NCBI GenBank assembly: GCA_009617715.1
Contig: VTFK01000219.1
Coordinates: 310,001-374,000, forward strand
Source of the DNA: Plectrocnemia conspersa
Taxonomy: Eukaryota > Arthropoda > Insecta > Trichoptera > Polycentropodidae
DNA: 64,000 nucleotides
Direction: 5' to 3'
The notes below the pieces were generated by a model. The model was given only the letters and a program-made list of their open reading frames with translations, had not been told where the DNA came from and made no database searches. Both the position numbers and the translations under genes were made by a program. This document shows, piece after piece, positions 36,801 through 48,980 of this stretch (position 1 is its first letter; each line of letters begins with the position of its first letter).

Positions 36801-38334
36801 AAAAATGTGTTCGTGTGATCATTATGCTTGACACGAATCAATTTATCTAGAAAATTACTTCCTCCACAATATTTATGTATTTTTTAATAGTAATTACTAT
36901 GATGTGAGTATACAAGGCATATGTGAAATTATTAACAACATTTCGGACATTCACGTGTTCGGTTCAACGATCTGGTACCCTCTCGTTATGCAAGTCCTAT
37001 TGTTCCATGATCTTTTAGTGCTGCTTCCATTATGGAAGCATAAAGGCTTATCGCGTCCATAATAAGGCACGTAGGGAAGCATTAAGAGGCACGTTCTTAG
37101 GGACTCCTCTTCTTTGTGGAACCCATAGTCTTTTGTAAGTCACATCGTCAGCGAACCTTTGACAAAAGTTGTAGCTTTCCATCCATCCATCTGCGAATTA
37201 TCGACGCTTTAATGAAAGCGGCATTTAACACGAAAGGTAATCTGAATTGACATTTTGAACAAAGATCAAGAGCAACTCTGCCATTGTGACGTGGCTCTTT
37301 GTATCAGGGGATTAAAATTGGAGTACAAAAGTATTATATAATGTTCGTTTATTAGATATTTGCAATCATATACAGTTATAATATTCTATGTATTAAATGC
37401 GTTATGTGTAAGGTAGTAAAAAATATTATAATTTTTATATTGCATGTTTCTTTAATATTATGATATCAATATATTAAATTTACCTTATAAAAACATTATT
37501 TTTAGGTTAGTAGATACTGTTTTATGGTATATAAAATATTTAATGTTGCATTTTCCCTAATAATACGGATCACTGTTTGATTAGTGAAAGCTTTTGAAAG
37601 CAAAGTTTTTAGAATCAAAGCTTTTTAAAACAAATATTTTTAAACTGATCCATAGCAAATACTAATGTAAATTGATTCAAGATTTTATCTTGTTTCCACT
37701 ACTACCTAGTAGCACTATAGATTTTTCACAAACTAGTAGTGCTATTTAACAACTTTCCAACAACTGTTTATCTTCGTTAGTGTATTTATTACCGAATAAA
37801 CGACTGTCCATATACATATTCTACTCAAGATCTTTTGTTAAAAAACATAAAAGAACTTTTACTATTCCAAAATTATACATGGCGTTCATTGCTTTGTACT
37901 AAATATTTTTTTAATTTTTACTAGTTAAAAAAATACATGTCTCTCCAAATATTATATGCTTTGTAATATGTAGGTTTATCATTTTCAAGATCTTGAAATT
38001 TATAAAAAAATATGTATTACTAGAATTATTGAGATTAATTGAGATGATTTTAACTTATTTTTGCACTCTAGAAATATATAAATATAAATGCAATTTTTTT
38101 TACAAAAAATGTTTTAAAAATAGTGATTAGTAAGGAGCTGTAACATACTTTTCATGTGTCTGTGCAAGATTTTATTTTCTGGACCTTTATTTTTATGGAA
38201 AAAATAAGAATGAAAATATTTTTGCAAGAATATGTATATATTTATATATAAAAATATTTTTTTCAATTATACTTCTTATTGATTACAAGAGTCCCCAAAG
38301 TAGTCAACGCAAAATGTCATTTAAAATACTAATA
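33900..38334. other. Gene-poor stretch with one GC-richer segment
   Basis: No exon recognised. 36960-37320 is GC-richer (CGTCCATAATAAGGCACGTA, CATTGTGACGTGGCTCTTTG) and may be a conserved non-coding element. The rest is AT-rich unique DNA. Confidence 0.45.
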
Positions 38335-38665
38335 TAATTGCTACAGTAGGTAATTATTACATCAAAGACATGGGTTCGCATCGAAAATGAATTTTTCAAC
38401 TTCTACTGTATTTAGTTGATCGAAATAAGTAATTATTACATAATTATAGTTTCGATAGATCATCACAGATGATATTTTTCTAGATTTTCCAAATATTGCA
38501 TATTAATATCGTGAGTAATAGATAAAATCTAATCAGGTTTGGTCATTGTTTATAATCGATATAATATAAGTCACTGATTTACAGACTTTGATTTTAGTCT
38601 GGTGTCTTAGTACTTAATACATAGTTGTTGATTGTGCTTACTTAGTTGTTACCAACAATTTTGGT
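38335..38665 (+). repeat. tRNA-derived SINE, type 1
   Basis: The head has a B-box-like GACATGGGTTCGCATCG (about 38368-38384). The body GATAGATCATCACAGATGAT plus ATTTTTCTAGATTTTCC (38454-38490), TGGTCATTGTTTATAATCG, and the 3' part TCACTGATTTACAGACTTTG / TAGTCTGGTGTCTTAG are shared with 55980-56300 and, reversed, 44470-44715. A pol III type B box at the 5' end of a dispersed repeat of about 300 bp defines a tRNA-derived SINE. Confidence 0.66.
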
Positions 38666-38679
38666 ATCTCAATGTTTTT

Positions 38680-41600
38680 GATTTGCTGAGAAATGAGAAT
38701 TCTCATTTTAACTTCTGGATTTTCTTGAGAATTTTTAAGAAATATAATAAAAAAATATATGTAATATACAGTATGTGATTTTAATAATACAGTATATTAT
38801 TTTAGATTTTTTATATTATTAATAAACAGAGTACTTGATGATCCTTCCCTTCTCATAGTTGAATTTCGCAATTGTAAGTTGGTATGAGGGGGAGTGGTGT
38901 AGGGGCTTATCTATATTTATATATTTTATTTAGATTTCGTTATAGCCAAAACTTCGCGGCGCTCTGGTAGCACTGTCGTGTCGGATTATCTCGACTAGCA
39001 ACCTCCGGCGTGCTCGCACGGTTGCGGACTCGCGCCCCGTTATTTTTATTAATCGTCAATAAAAACACTACTGCAGCGGCTCTATCTGTGTCTAATCGCC
39101 ATCCGTCATCTCCCGTCGCTAACAAACGTCAATAGAATGATGATTTGTTATAATAAATGTGAATATACGAAGGAATAGAACGGATCGATCTACTTTGATT
39201 AATTCGATCAGAGTGTCGAATTAAAGAATTTTGGTCTCTATTATATGTACCCGAATCGTAGAAAAAATGTCAATAGTAGCAGTTGCTACTCTACATTTGT
39301 TATATTTCGAACAAGATGAAAATTAAAAAATCTCTTCGAATTATTGAAAATGTAGAAAGCCACCTTACATTTTTGTGGCTGATTATAAATGTAGTTTTTA
39401 GATTACCAAAGCAAAGATAAGGCCAATAAGGTTAGTTCAGATTTTTTTTGTAATTCAAATATTTTCATAAAATTATTATTCAAAACTGCTCTATTAAAAG
39501 TTTTCAAGAAGCATGAATATCTTAAAGCATCTGGCACAGACCTACCTTTTTTATGCAGCGGTGTAAGAAATGCAATGGTTGTGCATTATTTGAAAATATT
39601 TTTAAACTTATTAACAAAAAAAGACGCTATCAAAATTCTCGATTTGCCATTTTTCTCGAGAAATTCTCGAAACTAGTTGCAACGCATTGGCTAACGCCTA
39701 CTATATTGCAATATAAGATTTACAATAAATAAATAGATGTTTTATAACATATAGGTCAATAAAAATGATATATTTTCGATCATAAAAATCAGTCTTTAGA
39801 TAGTTTTCATTATTATATCGATGCTTCTTAGATATAATTATATAAGATATACATATGTAATATAAATAGTAAGCAATCAAAATTTGCAAATGCGTTTTTT
39901 GTGTCGATAGTGTTAAAAAATCTTTGAAGGTCAAAAATATTTAGGAACCCCAAGTTACATTAGTATTAATACCATGTATAATAATTTCTTATTCTATTAA
40001 TATTAAAATAATATTTATTACTAATACTTGTCTGATAGTTCATTATATATTTATATTTTTAATTTAATTCTAATATTAAATAAGTCTTTAGAACTTTTAT
40101 TTATATGATTTACAGTTTTAATGTTTTGTATCAGTAGTGAAGCTTTAATTCTAGCTTTGAATTCCACATTCGAGTTTGTATATATTCAGATATAAGCTGC
40201 TATACTTAATAGCGAGAATTGCAGGTGATTTTTGTAAATTAGCAACGCTCATAGAGAAAGCAAAAATCGTGACAGGCAGTTTTCAGTTGCTTATAACGCC
40301 AATTTATTTGAGTCATTAGTTTAAAAAACGCTGTAAATTTGTATTTTAAATATTTTTTAAATAATATAAATGTAAAAGTATTTTTATATTTCATTAACAT
40401 TATTATAATTTTTTTTTTTAAATAACTATATACAAAAAATTATCATGAAAAAAAATATCTTAAAAATGTTGAAGCAATACTGCAGTAACTAATACATAAT
40501 GTCATAACTACTGCAAATAAATAAAAGGGGTGTTCGATATTTTTAGAATGTAAATATTACGTCACTCAAAAGTCAATATTAAATCATCAACCTAAAGTCC
40601 GTATTTACATGTGGTATATTATAGAAAAATCTAGTTCATATCAACTTCAATAACGTCAATTATGATTAAGAAACTAAATAAACCACTACATAATTAATTC
40701 GTTTCGAATCCGTTTGATAAATTTTGAGTTCAGACGCGGGGTCACCGGATCGAAGATAAACATCAGATCGTTTCCTCTCAGCGGTCGCATCAATCACGTC
40801 CGATTGAGAGCCCCTGGCGAGCAGTACCGAAGTCTTGACTTCTTGTCGACTCGTTTTGTGTAGCGGAATAGGTAAATAAAGGTCACTGACCGAGAACTTG
40901 CTTGATTTGATCAGAGCGCGACCCAAAAGTGCCCAAGCACTAGGGATTAGAACCATTGTCTTTGCCTAGGAAGGACGCTGGATATTTAGAGAGTTGGACT
41001 CAGAAGGCAATTATGCGCGAATGTAGGTGTTATGACTGCGCATGAATCACTAGGTCAAACAAAGTTGATCCCAGTAAATTTGACTCTTGGCGTTGTATGT
41101 ACTACAATTTCATGGAGATTAAGTAATCGCAAGAATTGGAGTACGAATTTTAATTGGTATTGTGAGTTTCAGTTGCGTCGTTTGTTTGTTGTTGTTATGA
41201 ATGTTTTGTTTTGTGAATGATGAAGTAAAGGCTATTAAGTATTCATGCTGCTTTCTATAAATTCCGCCTTTTTGAAAGTCTTGCCCTTTGGCACTTCTAT
41301 TTAAGTTTGTTCTATATTTGCAAACGATCGATAGCTAGAAGTAAAACTCATATCTATCGTTTATGCAAATTAAATAGTTTAACATGTCAATTATTTTCTG
41401 TAATCTATAAGCTGTACTATTACTGCAATTTAGTATTATTTTTAGTTAGCAGTTATATATGGCATTTTGGACTAATATGTATTAAGATTTAAAATTTGCT
41501 CTATGTAAGCAAGATGTTTTAAACCATTTTAAAGCTGTAAGACGTTATATAAGAAAAAAACTATATAAAACTTTAGATAATTGTAAACAATCAATCAAGT

Positions 41601-42138
41601 GTTTATTTGATCAAAATAATATTAATACTCACTACAGATAAATATATATTTTATTTTGCCTTTAAATATATAAACAAAATAGCTGAATTGACAATACATA
41701 TACAAAGTTTGAGAAACACTAGAGGACACTCTGGCTCTTTAACGCAATGTGCTACGAGAATGCCACGTCTCATATGTTCTTGATCGTGTGCTAATAATAC
41801 CCACATATATATTTAATATTAATATAAATATATATACCTCGTCGATGATCTACGACGAGCGACAGTACGACAATACGTTGTGGGAAACAAGTATTTATGG
41901 CGTTATACGTAAATAAATTAACCATATCGATATAAATTGATTATAGTATATTTTGACTACTTGAAAAGAAGCACTAAGTGTGAAAAATAACGACGAATAC
42001 ACAGAGCTGCGCTGATGCATACGTGTGAATTTCATGGTACTTGAATATAAACACTCCACTTTTTTATTAAGAGTCAGTGCACAAAAAAATATACGTGTAA
42101 TTCACATGATTGCTAAAAACAGGACTTAATTATAAATA
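38680..42138. other. Gene-poor stretch with GC-richer islands
   Basis: Includes an island at 38935-39130 (TTCGCGGCGCTCTGGTAGCA, GGTTGCGGACTCGCGCCCCG), whose left edge resembles the candidate PSME3IP1 promoter at 19636-19676, and the island at 40690-41010. The 38940 island could be the promoter or first exon of an unseen gene. Confidence 0.4.
40666..40956 (-). CDS. Unrecognised 96-codon frame in a GC-richer island
   Basis: The frame starts MVLIPSAWALLGRALIKSSK and contains KTSVLLARGSQSDVIDATAE. The island 40690-41010 has near-balanced base composition against strongly AT-rich flanks. No family is recognised, and no splice-site context or matching neighbour supports it. It could be a conserved non-coding element, an exon or old transposon sequence. 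Confidence 0.2.
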   Translation of the reverse strand: MVLIPSAWALLGRALIKSSKFSVSDLYLPIPLHKTSRQEVKTSVLLARGSQSDVIDATAERKRSDVYLRSGDPASELKIYQTDSKRINYVVVYLVS

Positions 42139-43260
42139 CAGGCGGCCCTCGACTTTCGCACATAATTGGTTCCTGAAAATGTGTGCGAATGTTGAATGTA
42201 CGAAAGTCGAGGGAAGTAAAAAAATTTGAAATTGTGTGTATTTTAAAATATGTATTTATCAAGTAAATATAAGATGTTTAAGAGATACGTTTAAGTGGGG
42301 TTTGCGGGTGTTTCCTTTGAAAAGATATCAAGAGTTAACTGTTTTCCCCTATTCTTTTTCTTTTCTTTATATAGTATTTTATAACATGCTATGTTTTTAT
42401 TGATCGCCCTACGCACTTGAGATATGCGTTCTCCATTGGGATCACAATCTTCCATAGTATTTAAAAATTTGTCAAGGTGCGTGAAGGCTTCATTCATATT
42501 TTTCATTGTTAAAGAGTTTTCCAAAATAAACCTGTCTCATCTACATTAAATATTTGACTAGAGGAATATTCTCCATCTTCAATAATTTTGGATAATTAGG
42601 AAATAAATTCTTTTGCAGCATCTTTATCGGCATCAGCCGATTCTCCAGTAAATTTAATATTATGAAAAGAATACCTCATTTTAAAATTGTAAAATCAACC
42701 GTTACTTGCTTGAAAAACCGTGTTAATTTTTTTTTTTAATCTATCTTTCCGATCTTTGTGCAAACTAAGAGCTTTTGCTTGAATAATTGAAATACTCAGA
42801 GGGACATCTTTTTGATGTTGGTCATCGATCCACGATGACAAAGATTTTCCATTTCATCCATATTATTTTTTGTTGTGTTTTTTTGGAAACATCTATAAAG
42901 ATTGCGGAAATATATCTTTATTTTTCATAATTTTGAACGTATTTCTTAATTATATTTTTATTTTGCAAAATTGAACATATCGTAGACCTGTTTGTATCAT
43001 ACGAACGTCCGATTGTAGCAAAAGATTCACCGCTATCAGAACGTCTAATAATTTCCATCTTTGTCTTGAATCGTGTGAATTTAATGAGTCCTTGATTTAT
43101 TTTTGTTCGTATCAACACAAGTTTTTCCGTTTCTCACTCGTGTTTATATTTTATTTTATTTAAAAAAAAAAAAAAAAAATTCAAAAAATTGTTTTTTTTT
43201 TAAATGTGCGAAATAGCGAATTGTGTGAAAGTCAAACGTCCGAAAGTCGAGGGCCGCCTG
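42139..43260 (-). mobile_element. pogo/Tigger-type DNA transposon, internally deleted, 1122 bp
   Basis: The ends are CAGGCGGCCCTCGACTTTCG (42139-42158) and its inverted copy CGAAAGTCGAGGGCCGCCTG (43241-43260). Both are flanked by TA (42137-42138 and 43261-43262), the Tc1/mariner/pogo target duplication. The minus strand encodes decayed transposase parts: a CENP-B N-type helix-turn-helix (KMEIIRRSDSGESFATIGRS, IIRR..SGES..TI), then WIDDQHQKDVPLSISIIQAK and GESADADKDAAKEFIS of the CENP-B HTH region, and SSSQIFNVDETGLFWKT with the first catalytic Asp. The frame then jumps to a Tigger-like C-terminus (MEDCDPNGERISQVRRAI). The central DDE catalytic part is missing and stops are present. A second inverted copy of the terminal motif at 42197-42214 can form a hairpin with the left end. 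Confidence 0.9.
42918..43118 (-). pseudogene. CENP-B-like helix-turn-helix part of pogo transposase
   Basis: Longest intact frame of the transposase relic, 66 aa. The block KMEIIRRSDSGESFATIGRS plus NRSTICSILQNK matches the N-terminal psq/CENP-B DNA-binding helix-turn-helix of Tigger/Jerky-type transposases, which binds the element's terminal repeats. It lies close to the right terminus, as expected for the 5' end of the gene. The frame breaks soon after NYEK, and the remaining domains follow in other frames with stops. Confidence 0.8.
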
Positions 43261-44469
43261 TATATGAAACAGTAATAATTTTATAAAACTATAAAAAATA
43301 TATTATATAAATAGCAGCTTTAATAATTTAAGTCACAGATCATTTATTAAAACTACTGATTAAATGTAAATAAATTAAGCCGACTCAAAAATATTTACTA
43401 ACAATCAAAAATATATTTTTACGGTTATTAGTAAGCTGTAAAAGCACATTAGATCGCATATAATACATTAAAAGTAATCCAGGTTATATGAATGTACATA
43501 GTGCCTTTAAACTTTTTCTTCAATTTCTAAATAAAAAACTGCTAAGCCCCATCTATTTTTTATCTCTATATTTATTCAAAATAAAACATTAGAATCTGTA
43601 TTCTATTTTGTTTCAGAGATAACTGACCATTAAATTGATTTTCTAGTTCGATTCGCAACCGCATATTATTACCGAGAAAAAATTTGCTAGGATTGGTATT
43701 GGAACTAATATAATAGATCTAAATAGCTAATACGTGTTTTATGTATAAAGGTCTTTCTTAATAATATATTACAATGTTATTTTAATATATTATATATTTA
43801 CAAGGAGTACTACTCATAAATTAAAAATAACCATTGTAAATATACTTTGTGTAGGTCAGTGTGACGGGTGTAATGATCTCACGTGCAGTTTATATTATTA
43901 TCATTAAACGTCTGACGCTTTTGCCTCGGGCTAAATTCATTTATAAAGGCGCAACAAGTAATAGGAAGAAAGCTTAAAATATTATTTTAGTAGATTACGT
44001 TACTTACATTTGTTATTTTATGAACAAACACTTCATCTAAGCACGTTTACTTCAAACTTCAAAATATCTATGTCGAACGAAGACGGAATGCTAATCAGAC
44101 AATTTACTGATGAAAAGTGTGTTAAAAACGTACGACCGACAATTGAAAAACGAACACAAAGGCAAAGCCTTCTTCATATTTTTGTCAGGTGATAAAAGCA
44201 ACGGTACACCAAATAAATGCCATTTTAACATGCTTATCTATGGCTAGTGTTTTTACTACATTTTTTGTGCTTATCGACCAGTTTTTGCATAATTATATGT
44301 ACATAATATGTATGCATATAAAATGATTTTCATTAGTATCCAAATATTATTGTTAAATTTTTTACTAACGGTGACACACAGCTTAGCTTTGGGGCGTATT
44401 AAAACATATATTATTCGTTAAAATATATCAAAATGCACATCTAAAATATATAATAGTTCAACATTTATT

Positions 44470-44715
44470 TTTTATGCACGACAATATGCACAAACTAGCT
44501 CGATGTTATTAAATTCATCACGATATTCATCCGTGAGATTAGAAACATTGAGAAAAACCTTATCCGTGATGATCGATCGAAATCATAATTATATAATAAC
44601 CATTAATTTCGATCTCCTAGACACAATACAAGTTAAAACACTAGGTTTCCTATATATAATTCGAACCCAAGCCTTTTAGGTATTAATCGCAGACTATACC
44701 ACTTACATGAGCTAC
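44470..44715 (-). repeat. tRNA-derived SINE, type 1, reverse copy with clear A and B boxes
   Basis: On the minus strand the head reads TAGCTCATGTAAGTGGTATA (A-box-like) and, about 30 nt on, GGCTTGGGTTCGAATT (B box), a clear degenerate tRNA. The body TTTCGATCGATCATCACGGA, TAAGGTTTTTCTCAATG and AATCTCACGGATGAATATCG matches 56000-56060. It is 3'-truncated relative to the copy at 38335-38665. Confidence 0.72.
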
Positions 44716-45600
44716 GAACAATCGAGAAGTGCGAAAAATAATCTGATATTTAATTTGGAAAGGAAATATACGAAACTCATAGTAATAAATATATTTTTTT
44801 ATTAAGTCCTTTCGAAATGATCTTGTAAGAATCTTAATTTAAGCCATAAATAATACAAACATAACACATAATTGACATACATTATGCCTGCACTACACTC
44901 TCTGGAAGTTGGCCAAGGTCGGCCAAGGACGGAGAATATAGTGGCTTACTTTGGTTGAGTTCGGTTCTACCCGCTCTAAAATCTCTCGAAAGTTGTCCGA
45001 GGTTACCGAGAATGGGAGGTAAAGTGGCGGTAGTTCAGTAACTCGGTTCAATTTCAGTATACGCGTAGGCGTCCTATGGTTAACACGCATGTCGAGCGCT
45101 GAATCGTGGTCACGTGACCAAGTCATAATACCACATGCTTATCAGAGACTCCAACAGACTCTTACTGACATCTTTAAATATTTTAGGGTACCAAAAGAGA
45201 TTAATTATATTTTTGATAGTATATTCTTCTAACAGATATCGTTATTATTATTTTTTTTTCATATAAAATTAAATAACTAAAAAATAATTAGTGGTACTTG
45301 CTTTTGTTAAAAAAAATCGCTTCGAATATCCTTATGTATTTTCCTAGATCGGCTTATATAAAGGTCGCACCATAACGAATTCTTATTTAGAATCGATGGC
45401 GACAAATTCTAGGATAGTCACAGATGTGGTGTTCGTATTCTGAAGTATCATTTTTATGCCTTAACATTTTGCAAAAGCCGACAAAGATTTAGCGTAAATT
45501 GAATATTTACGACCGAAAAGTTTTTCCTGCTATCGTATTGGTGAGTTTTTATAATTATCAGTAGCGTATTTTTAATAATATGACAATTTAAAAATTGCGA

Positions 45601-45780
45601 TTATTTGGCACATTTTTCGATCGCATCTAAATATGCCGGCTGTACGTGACAGAAGCTGCCGTCCGGACGGCATATGAAATTTGCGACAGTGTGTTCGCTT
45701 ACTCGAAGTCGTAGGTCTCGGCCGACTTCAGTTTTAAGTTCGGTTTGGACAACTTCCAGAGAGTGTATTGCTGGCATTAC
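45601..45780 (-). CDS. Unrecognised short open frame, possible exon or relic
   Basis: A GC-richer minus-strand frame starting MPAIHSLEVVQTELKTEVGR and ending YLDAIEKCAK plus stop, about 58 aa if the ATG near 45777 is the start; the frame is open to 45867. Amino-acid composition is protein-like, unlike the Ile/Asn/Lys/Tyr-rich chance frames around it. I recognise no family. A sequence of about 34 bp at its start recurs in inverted orientation at 44885-44918, where the frame decays. It may be an exon of an unseen gene or a piece of a transposable element. Confidence 0.25.
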   Translation of the reverse strand, partial: VMPAIHSLEVVQTELKTEVGRDLRLRVSEHTVANFICRPDGSFCHVQPAYLDAIEKCAK

Positions 45781-46178
45781 ACCAGATCTTGATCTATAGT
45801 GATATTCTATACATATAAACATTTTGAAATGTATATATACACAAAACACCTCAATAAATAAATGCAAACATAATATAAATTCACTTCCTTTTATATTTTG
45901 TTAAGATATTTATAAATGTTAAGGTCAAAAACTCTATAGTATAATTCTCAAACATTTACAAAACATGCCAATAAAACAATTTCACATAACTTTCTGCTGC
46001 GTAATTTTAGGTCAACTCAACTATGTATATTTTACAATATTATTTTTTTAGATAGGTACTTGGGTTTATATTAAACTAATATATTATAAATTACATAAAT
46101 TTTTTCTAAAGATAATTTAAATAATTGTATAAGTACCCAGAACGTATTTATTATAAAACCTTATTATGTTGTTGAGAA

Positions 46179-46212
46179 ATTTGTAATCAACGATATTTCG
46201 TTGATTACAAAT
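46179..46212. other. Perfect 15-bp hairpin
   Basis: ATTTGTAATCAACGA (46179-46193), loop TATT, TCGTTGATTACAAAT (46198-46212). All 15 pairs match. It lies in a gene-poor AT-rich stretch with no coding context. It could be a recent foldback, a cruciform-prone site or a small-RNA precursor stem; the stem is short for a microRNA. Confidence 0.7.
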
Positions 46213-46354
46213 GCATTAAAAACGTATGTGTTGGGCAAATTTATGAATATATTTAAAACAAATACAATTTAAAGTATATTTTATTAATTATAAACTATTG
46301 TTATAGTTTACAATCGATAAATGTCGCTCTACACGACCTATATAAATTTATTTT

Positions 46355-46520
46355 AATTATTCATTATGATATTCATCCATTAGTATGGGAAAATCTAGAA
46401 AAACCTGATCTGTGGTGATCAACCGGAATTATAATTACATGTATAATATTGAAATTGATTTGATAGAAATTTAAAAGCACTTGGGTTTACATTGGATTCA
46501 AACACTGATGAACCACAAAA
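46355..46520 (-). repeat. tRNA-derived SINE, type 1, partial reverse copy
   Basis: The minus strand reads GTTTGAATCCAATGTAAACC (degenerate head), then ATAATTCCGGTTGATCACCA, CAGATCAGGTTTTTCTAGAT, TTTCCC and ATGGATGAATATCATAATGA. These are the conserved blocks of the SINE body at 44515-44595 and 55990-56050. Confidence 0.6.
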
Positions 46521-48104
46521 ATATAACAACCTAACTTTATACGAGGGATCTTCGGAAAGTAAAGATACAATATACAGTTCCCAATCTGACTGAGTGCAAT
46601 AAATAAAGATATACATAAGTCAATCGCATATTAAAATATTTTAGAAACATTTCCTGCGTGTTGTATTTTAAATACCATTCTTTTTAATTTTTGCATATCA
46701 GTATAGGAAATACTGAAAGCAATAATTGAAATACATTATCTGAAATGTTGTTGTATCATATGTTTCAAATATCTTTCCGCATCGCCCTCTATTCGCACGT
46801 GTACCGAAAGGTCCCAGGACACTGTTTTGCACAGTGAGTCCAATCTGTCACAAGGAAATGTAAATTAAAGCATTATAAAACAGTGTCACGTCGGGAGCAG
46901 TATCACTGGGTCATTGATGGGGTGACAAATTGCTTCCTATGTGTGACCCCATCGCGACAGTCTACGACCTTATTTTCATTAAAATGCTACACGCCGCGTT
47001 TAAAAAGCATCAATGGTACTGCTGCTACTTATTAAAAGACTTGGGGGACTGCCTATCCAGTCGGACTGGTATCGAAACGATGCTAATTCATATTTTTTTC
47101 GTGCTCGTATTTATATAACACCAATCGGACAGGTATTATCATGTCTTATATAACGAGATGCTTTTTTATTGTGTGGATGGTGACCGGTGAGAATATCTGA
47201 CTTGGCTAATTAAACAGTTAATTACGATAAGAGGAAATGAGACGAAGAGCACGTCTATTAATAATTTATAATACGTAATATATAATGTATATAAGAGCCT
47301 CATTAATAGTCGTTGAGATGACATCATTATCGAATCATAATGTAACGGTATACGTTTATTTTATTGCTTTGAGATCATATGATGTATTCTTTTTTATTTT
47401 TCTCTCATTTTAGTAAATTGGAAAAAATCATCATCCATGAGTCCTTAGGATTTCTAATATCTTTAATGGATTATCATGTTATTCGATTATGATATTTATA
47501 AGACAAGTGTGAAAGATGTAGAAAATATAGTTGAACCACAAATTTAAATGCATTGTTATAATAGTGTTAGCAGCAACGAACGATGCATATTTATTCTAAG
47601 ATGAAATAATGGAAGCTCCTTTGTTCTAAGGACATTATCATGTAACTTTATGTACTACATGAACCGCTAGGGTACTTGAAAATATCGATCTTTACCCGAA
47701 TCGCAGATAGCTTGTAGCGATAACAATTATTTTATGGCGTGTCAATAAAGTTTATTAACAAAACTGAAAGCTAGAGTTACAGAGTTTAATTAGAATACAT
47801 TAAATCCTCATCGAAATCTGCGATAAACTTGAACTTGAAAGTCGAGAGAGTCACTGAGTTTCATAGGAGATTTCAGACCCTCCTCGAAACCTTAACGAAA
47901 CGCAAAATAACAACATAGATTAGTGTTATTGATGAGATTTTATTTTACTCATATTTGCATGTAAAAAAAAAAGCTTCATATGTCATATTAACTGGTTAAG
48001 AAAAATTAGTAGACTCAAATCAACATATCTAAACGAATTAACCTAATAAAAGTACAAAGACTTTGTTATTTTTAAAACTTTCAATTGGATTTGGATAATT
48101 TGTT
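46521..48104. other. Gene-poor stretch with a GC-richer segment
   Basis: 46770-47060 is GC-richer (CGCACGTGTACCGAAAGGTC, GGACTGCCTATCCAGTCGGA) and unique in the window. The 62-codon frame at 46930 is unsupported. Confidence 0.45.
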
Positions 48105-48310
48105 CAGGTTAGGTTTGGGTTTGACTGTCAAATCGAGTTTCATACACATTTTAGAGCAGCACATTATCTCAATAACGCTTCTTTTTCAGTTAAATTATAT
48201 TTTCGCTAGTAGAAATATATGTATCTAACAGTAAAAATGAATTCAGATATGATTTTACTAGAAATCTAGTGAAAATATAACTTCTCTGGTAATACAGATT
48301 CACTGTAACA
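48105..48310 (-). repeat. Dispersed repeat family A, copy in reverse orientation
   Basis: The reverse complement reads CCAGAGAAGTTATATTTTCAC, ACTAGCGAAAATATAATTTA, CTGCTCTAAAATGTGTATGA and AACTCGATTTGACAG, then CAAACCCAAACCTAACC. This is the same order as 26700-26830 and 50840-50980. Only the middle part of the family is present. Confidence 0.58.
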
Positions 48311-48699
48311 TATTCAATACAACAAAACTCTCACTCACATGTCTTCTTCGTCACTATTTTAAATCCACTGCGGTCTAATTAATTTAATCACAAAAATTAT
48401 GTTTCTTTATTGTTATTTATATACTACTTATTTAAGGTATATCCTTTACTTATTCTAAATGTTGTGACCACTAACTAGAAAAAAAAACACCCAATAATGT
48501 TTCGTTCTATGCTTTCTAAACAGTATTTAGTTCACTGTTCACTATTGTAATTTATACAACACCAATGATTCTCAACACATTTTTATACTAGAGATATACA
48601 TAAATAGATTAGAACGATATATCACTGATATTGTCGCGCGACTAATACATGAAAGACCTGGGTTCAAAGCTGTCTGAGCTGTATGATTATTATTTTTAA

Positions 48700-48980
48700 T
48701 CTTCCGTTGCAACCTCACAGGCGTAAGCCTAATGCGTTACAACCGGGTAAATATGCACCAATTGGAAAGTCAATCAGACAATAAATACCTACAAGTAAGT
48801 TTTAACCACCAAACTGAAAGTCTGTGAATCGGTGATCATGTGTATTATAATTTATTATCAATAGATGCCGGTTTTTAATATTAGCGTATTTTTATAAATA
48901 AAAATTGGAATATGCTGCCGTGGCTCGAGCCCGCAACCTTTGGTTTAATAGTCTGAGACCTTACGGACTACGCTCGATAA
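48700..48980 (-). repeat. tRNA-derived SINE, type 2, reverse copy
   Basis: Head on the minus strand: GAGCGTAGTCCGTAAGGTCT (A box) and GGTTGCGGGCTCGAGCCACG (B box), from about 48975. The body is CACCGATTCACAGACTTTCA, GTTTGGTG and GTCTGATTGACTTTCC. The 3' end is CCGGTTGTAACGCATTAGGC, CTTACGCC and GAGGTTGCAACGG. The copy at 63270-63530 has the same structure. The head is unlike the type 1 head, while the terminal part resembles it. Confidence 0.72.
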
